From the NCBI GenBank assembly GCA_016806645.1, contig JACSYO010002134.1, positions 920,488-984,487 on the forward strand: a stretch of 64,000 bases of DNA, written 5' to 3'. The translations under genes were made by a program, and so were the position numbers. This document shows, piece by piece, positions 60,158 to 64,000 of this stretch; the stretch's first letter is position 1; each line of letters opens with the position of its first letter. The notes under the pieces were generated by a model that worked only from the letters and a program-made list of their open reading frames with translations, searched no databases and was not told the DNA's origin. The stretch is from Ophiodon elongatus (taxonomy: Eukaryota; Chordata; Actinopteri; Perciformes; Hexagrammidae).

Positions 60158-60198
60158 TGGGGGGTTTGGGGGGTTGGGGGGGTTGGGGGTTGGGAGGT
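60158..60198 (+). other. Strong G-quadruplex motif
   Basis: Five G tracts of 6, 6, 7, 5 and 3 bases (60159-60164, 60168-60173, 60176-60182, 60185-60189, 60192-60194) are separated by loops of 2-3 T. This fits the canonical intramolecular G4 pattern with very short loops. Confidence 0.9.
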
Positions 60199-61700
60199 TA
60201 ATGTGTGTCCAACCGCTCATCGGGCTGATTGCGTGTGAATGTCACCATGCTCGATTGCTGATCTACACCACCGAGAATTACAGGTGGTTGAGTCACCATG
60301 AAGACATTCTGTAGGAGGACGAGTACGTACAGAGAGTCTCCCACCACAAGAGACGATGAGGCACCAAGATGTGGCAGGTTCCTCCTCTCTGTGTTTATCA
60401 GGTATATTGTCTATTTTAGTTTGTGGTGCAAACCTGGAGAATATTGATACTCCACAGCACATGCTTGCCCATGCAGTATAATCTGTGTGGTGCATTCTTA
60501 AGCAACAGCAGCATCACTAAAGTGAACTAGTCTTGAGTTGACCATCGTCCACAGAATGGATGTGTTGGGACATAATTTTGCCAGCAGACTACATTTTCTC
60601 AGTTAGCATATGATTATTGATCAACAAACTTGGAATCCATACTTTTTGAAATGTAATCAAATAAAATGCATAATTAAATTAAGTGAGGTTACCTTCGTTG
60701 TGGCCTGAAAAACTGAACATGGCTCCGGACTGAATGTGAGGATTTCATGAAGCAGAGAGGTTTTGATTTAATAAAAAGAATGTTTACTCACTGCCTTGTA
60801 AAATGTTTAGTTTTTTTGTGATTTGCATTTGAAAAATGACCTAGGTGTCTACGGTATTTAAAATGGGCTTACACTAGTTAAAATGTTTGTTTTTTTAAAG
60901 ATTTAAGATTAAAATAAACTAAAAAAGAATGGTCAAGTCAACCCCAAACTCCTAAAGGTACTCAGAAGCAAGGAAAGTTTGAACGTCCACATATTCATGG
61001 CCGCTGATCAAACGTAATCCACTGATGATAACTGATGAGGATACAGGCATGTGAGACAGTAAATGGAACTTGGGTTTGGATGGTTTATTTAACTATAATA
61101 AGCTTGTTTCCACAACATTTCTATGGCTATAGTTCACCAGGAGGCAGGTTCTACACCATCTCCTTGACATATTTCATGGCAAACTTTAAAAAAAAGCTAT
61201 TAAAAAGCATTACATCTTTTTTTTGTGACACAGCTTGTTTACCTGCACCTACTTCCACTACATGTTGTCTACGTACACAATGAATTTGTATTCAAACTTT
61301 TCAGAGAGAACAGTTGTTATTGCCGATCAATCTAGAGGGAACATGCGGAGCGAAAGGAAAGTGTTCGGCTCTCCGATTCCAAGGAGAATATGAAAAGAAA
61401 GATGGCTGAGCATCTGTTACCATTTATTTGACCAAAGAACTGACGAAGAACCTGAACTAACTTGTTCACTGGAGCGAATGCATACAATGGAGAAAAAAAA
61501 AAAACAGTGAACCGAAACAGAACAATGAGGCTGGTAACAAAAAGAAACAACGACCACAACAACAGCAGCAGCGAAGGTGGAGAACATTATCAGTTAGAGA
61601 CAGAAAGAATAGAAACGCTGGCCCCAAACTGCCAACGTCTCTCGCCACAAAAAAGAAAACACCTCTAAATGAAAAGGCAACATGTCAGACAAGTAGCTCC
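60199..61700. other. Unique non-coding sequence
   Basis: AT-rich after 60550. No gene recognised. Confidence 0.4.
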
Positions 61701-62000
61701 TCTCTTTCACTAACTCCCTTTAGTTTCCCTCCGTTTCTTCCTCCTCGTCGTCTCCCCCGTCTGCGACGCCTCACACCTCTCTGTCACCGAGCGAGGGCTG
61801 CCATGACAGTTCCCCAGCACTCCGTCTCCGTCTCCTCCGCACAGCCGGCGGCAGCGCTGAGTCTGCACTCCTTCGCCGCAAACACTTCTTCATTCTGTTT
61901 ATTTCTCCGCGTCTTCCTCTTCCCGCAGAACGATTCCTGCGCTCGGTATTAAACAGGCTAAATGAGGACATGCTTTTATAAGGCAGGAGCTTTGAGTGTA
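61701..62000. other. CpG-containing, pyrimidine-rich block
   Basis: CpG is frequent at about 61745-61950 (CGTCGTCTC, GCGACGCC, CCGGCGG, TCGCCGC), and TTTTATAAGG lies at 61973-61982. It could be a promoter-proximal segment, but no attached open frame is credible. Confidence 0.25.
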
Positions 62001-63344
62001 CCCTAGTTTAAGTTAGATCGCAGAAGAAAGAGGACGTTGTACCGCCGCTTTCTGTCACTCCGACAGTCTGTCAGATACTCGCTTTCGCTGTCTCTCCCTC
62101 TGTGATGCTCTTATCGTACATTTAATTGAGGAAAACTTTTTCGGAGTTACGTATCTACCAAACTTCTACCAACACAATGTCGAACTTTACGAGACTGAGC
62201 ATGTCCTCACTAGAGAAACGGCGCTTCGGACATTTGTTCAGATGGTCGAAATCGACGTAGGTCTACGTTTGTGTGACCAGCGACCGGGGCAAGTGATGTC
62301 TGCTCTGTCTTATCCAGACCTCTGATTTGACGATCCATATCTCAGATTTTTTGCAGCGATCCAAATAGGTCAGTTGCTTGTTGATGGTTGCTTCCCCGAT
62401 TGGGAAATAAAACCTCGATCAAAGCTTTGTTGGAGGGGATTAAGTAAAATAACTTCATTCCCATGTGCAAGGGCCAGAACAAGTTGTCACAAAAAACATC
62501 GACACGCCTGAAGGAGGTTGATGCAGAAAATAACAGAAATAACTTCAATCGACACATGTCTTTCATAGGCACGGCAAACGTTAACTCCCAATAAGCTGTA
62601 GTGCAACTTTTGTAGCGACTGATAACTATGTTGACAGGACGCATGTGTCGGTCACGACTGATTGGTTTGGACACAATAACCCAAACAGTAAAAAGCTAAC
62701 ACAAACATGATATCAGACTTAATAATGACATGAAAGGTCAGAAAAAACATCTTGGTTTGTGTTCAGATAATAACGTAATAACGTAACCGAACAATGTAAC
62801 CTAACATCGCAACGGGACAACGTGGGTACTGTACTTGTAACGTTACGTAACAAGCATAACTACGTTAGGTAAGAAGCGTAAAGTCAATGTTTACTTTTGG
62901 TTTCACGTGGGACGCGAACAGCAATCTCCAGGGTGAAAGTCCAGTGTTTGTTTGTTAAAGGGTCATTGAAGGACATGACAAATGATCCCTTTGGCCTTTT
63001 AAGGCCTAAATTTAATCTGAACTTCATGAGAACTAAAACTTTAGAAAGATGACCAAAGGGCTGGACATACTCTGAATACAGATGCAGATGACGATCACAT
63101 GGTAACCCATTTTGGAACGCACACAGATATTTCTTCTGGTGCCTAACAAACAACAAATAAAAATGTACAACCCACGGGCCCTAGTGGCTTTGCAGTCATG
63201 GAAAGTATCATTTGCACTGTATACAATGTTTTATACATAAAAAAGAGGATGAGAACCTTGTGCTGAAAGAGCATCTTGCTGAGGAGGAAGCTTGTCCCCT
63301 TTAGAGTCCATCCACACTCCTGCCTGCCAAACACTTAACAAGCA

Positions 63345-63345
<1 letters not shown>
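62001..63345. other. Unique or old-repeat non-coding sequence
   Basis: The segment 62740-62970 (AAACATCTTGGTTTGTGTTC, GTAACCTAACATCGCAACGG, TCACGTGGGACGCG, CAGGGTGAAAGTCCAGTG) resembles a fish repeat and the stretch at 49970-50070. The 110-aa minus frame at 62342-62674 is unrecognised. Confidence 0.4.
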
Positions 63346-63378
<33 letters not shown>

Positions 63379-63379
63379 A
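63346..63379. repeat. (AC)n microsatellite
   Basis: About 14 AC units plus a short continuation. Confidence 0.93.
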
Positions 63380-64000
63380 TACTGTCCCTCTGTCTGTGGG
63401 TGGAGTTACCTTTTAGATGTGCATCAGCCCGGACAGTGTGTGTCTGCCTCTGGGTCCTGGTCCCGGGTGTGTGTGTCAGGCTCAGTGACACCTCAGTCAC
63501 TTCGGCTCTGCAGCTGCAGCGTCGTAGCCACCGGGAGTGCCCACGCGGCATTTTGCGGGTGCAGAGGGTGACAGGGTGCATGACAGCGGGCGGCGTGGCA
63601 CTTGCACTCCCATGTCAGCCGCGAGAGTCCGTTTGGCACCGAGCAAAAAGAGATCCGCCCTCAGGACTGAAGAGGAGTCACTCAGAGAGATGAACTGATC
63701 CTGTGCCGCATGAGACGAGGCCGTGTTCAAAGCCTGGTCCGGCTTCATGCCGTGTGACGTCATACAGTCATAGTGAGAGCACAGGACAGACTGAGACACT
63801 GAACACACCACTGGCTGGATACCTATTGGTCTGTGGAGTCCAGAGAGTGTTTGAAAGTTCAGTGGAAATTCTTTATGACATGAACTTTTTAGAGACAAAT
63901 ACAGGTACACCGATGAAGCAATTTCTGCAGAAAGTATATAAGTGCTGTGTTTCTAATGTCTCCAGTTGAAGCTATGATATAGCCATTTATGAAAGATCCC
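63380..64000. other. GC-richer non-coding sequence with CRE and inverted CCAAT words
   Basis: A perfect CRE palindrome, TGACGTCA, is at 63755-63762, and CTATTGG (inverted CCAAT) is at about 63823-63829. Overlapping frames on both strands (133 and 137 aa) show no domain. A promoter is possible but unproved. Confidence 0.25.

Noticed and set aside
62342..62674. 110-aa minus-strand frame
   Set aside because: No recognised motif, and no promoter or splice context. It may be part of an old repeat.
1..64000. CRISPR array, operon or prokaryotic system
   Set aside because: There are no spaced direct repeats with unique spacers and no gene clusters. All arrays are eukaryotic micro- or minisatellites.

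Overview
This window looks like intergenic or long-intron DNA from a teleost fish, probably a percomorph. The reasons are the very high density of (AC)n/(GT)n microsatellites, the 3' end of a Rex1/L2-like LINE, several short repeats that I recall as common in fish genomes, and the absence of any long or recognisable coding region. No protein-coding gene, tRNA, rRNA or CRISPR array can be supported. Nearly all translated open frames are low-complexity products of simple repeats (His/Thr from CA, Cys/Val from GT, Ser/Phe/Leu from pyrimidine tracts). The species and the flanking genes cannot be told from the sequence alone.

Layout. 0-12 kb: unique sequence with several CA/GT/GA microsatellites, one (TTC)n triplet tract, two polypurine tracts (about 6.74-7.54 and 9.89-10.26 kb) and a CpG-rich segment bracketed by splice-like signals at 9.47-9.66 kb. 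13-17 kb: (AC)n-anchored repeats with telomere-like CCTAA cores, one copy split by an insertion of about 330 bp, plus several long GT tracts. 17.7-33 kb: TE-rich stretch. It holds a 614-bp element with long inverted ends (25155-25768), two elements with TTAA ends (25956-26366 and 28547-29022), a polypurine block of about 950 bp (29.88-30.83 kb) and a repeat with a pentanucleotide tail (32566-33060). 33-50 kb: mostly unique sequence, with a perfect 17-bp hairpin at 37.7 kb between two inverted copies of a dispersed repeat, and three more copies of the telomere-like family at 41.4, 43.8 and 46.5 kb. 50-64 kb: a 763-bp hAT-type non-autonomous element with an 8-bp target duplication (51876-52638), a LINE 3' end nested in an older repeat (58.0-59.2 kb), a strong G-quadruplex motif (60.16 kb) and a CRE palindrome near the right edge.

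No pathway, operon or multi-gene system can be reconstructed. Two short frames, 57189-57458 and a splice-bracketed 267-bp segment at 36557-36823, are the only places where coding use looks conceivable, and both are weak. The best-supported biology is the repeat landscape: insertion structures with intact ends and target duplications, nested insertions that give relative ages, and two related subfamilies of a microsatellite-anchored telomere-like repeat. Family names given for repeats rest on memory of teleost repeats and were not checked against a library.
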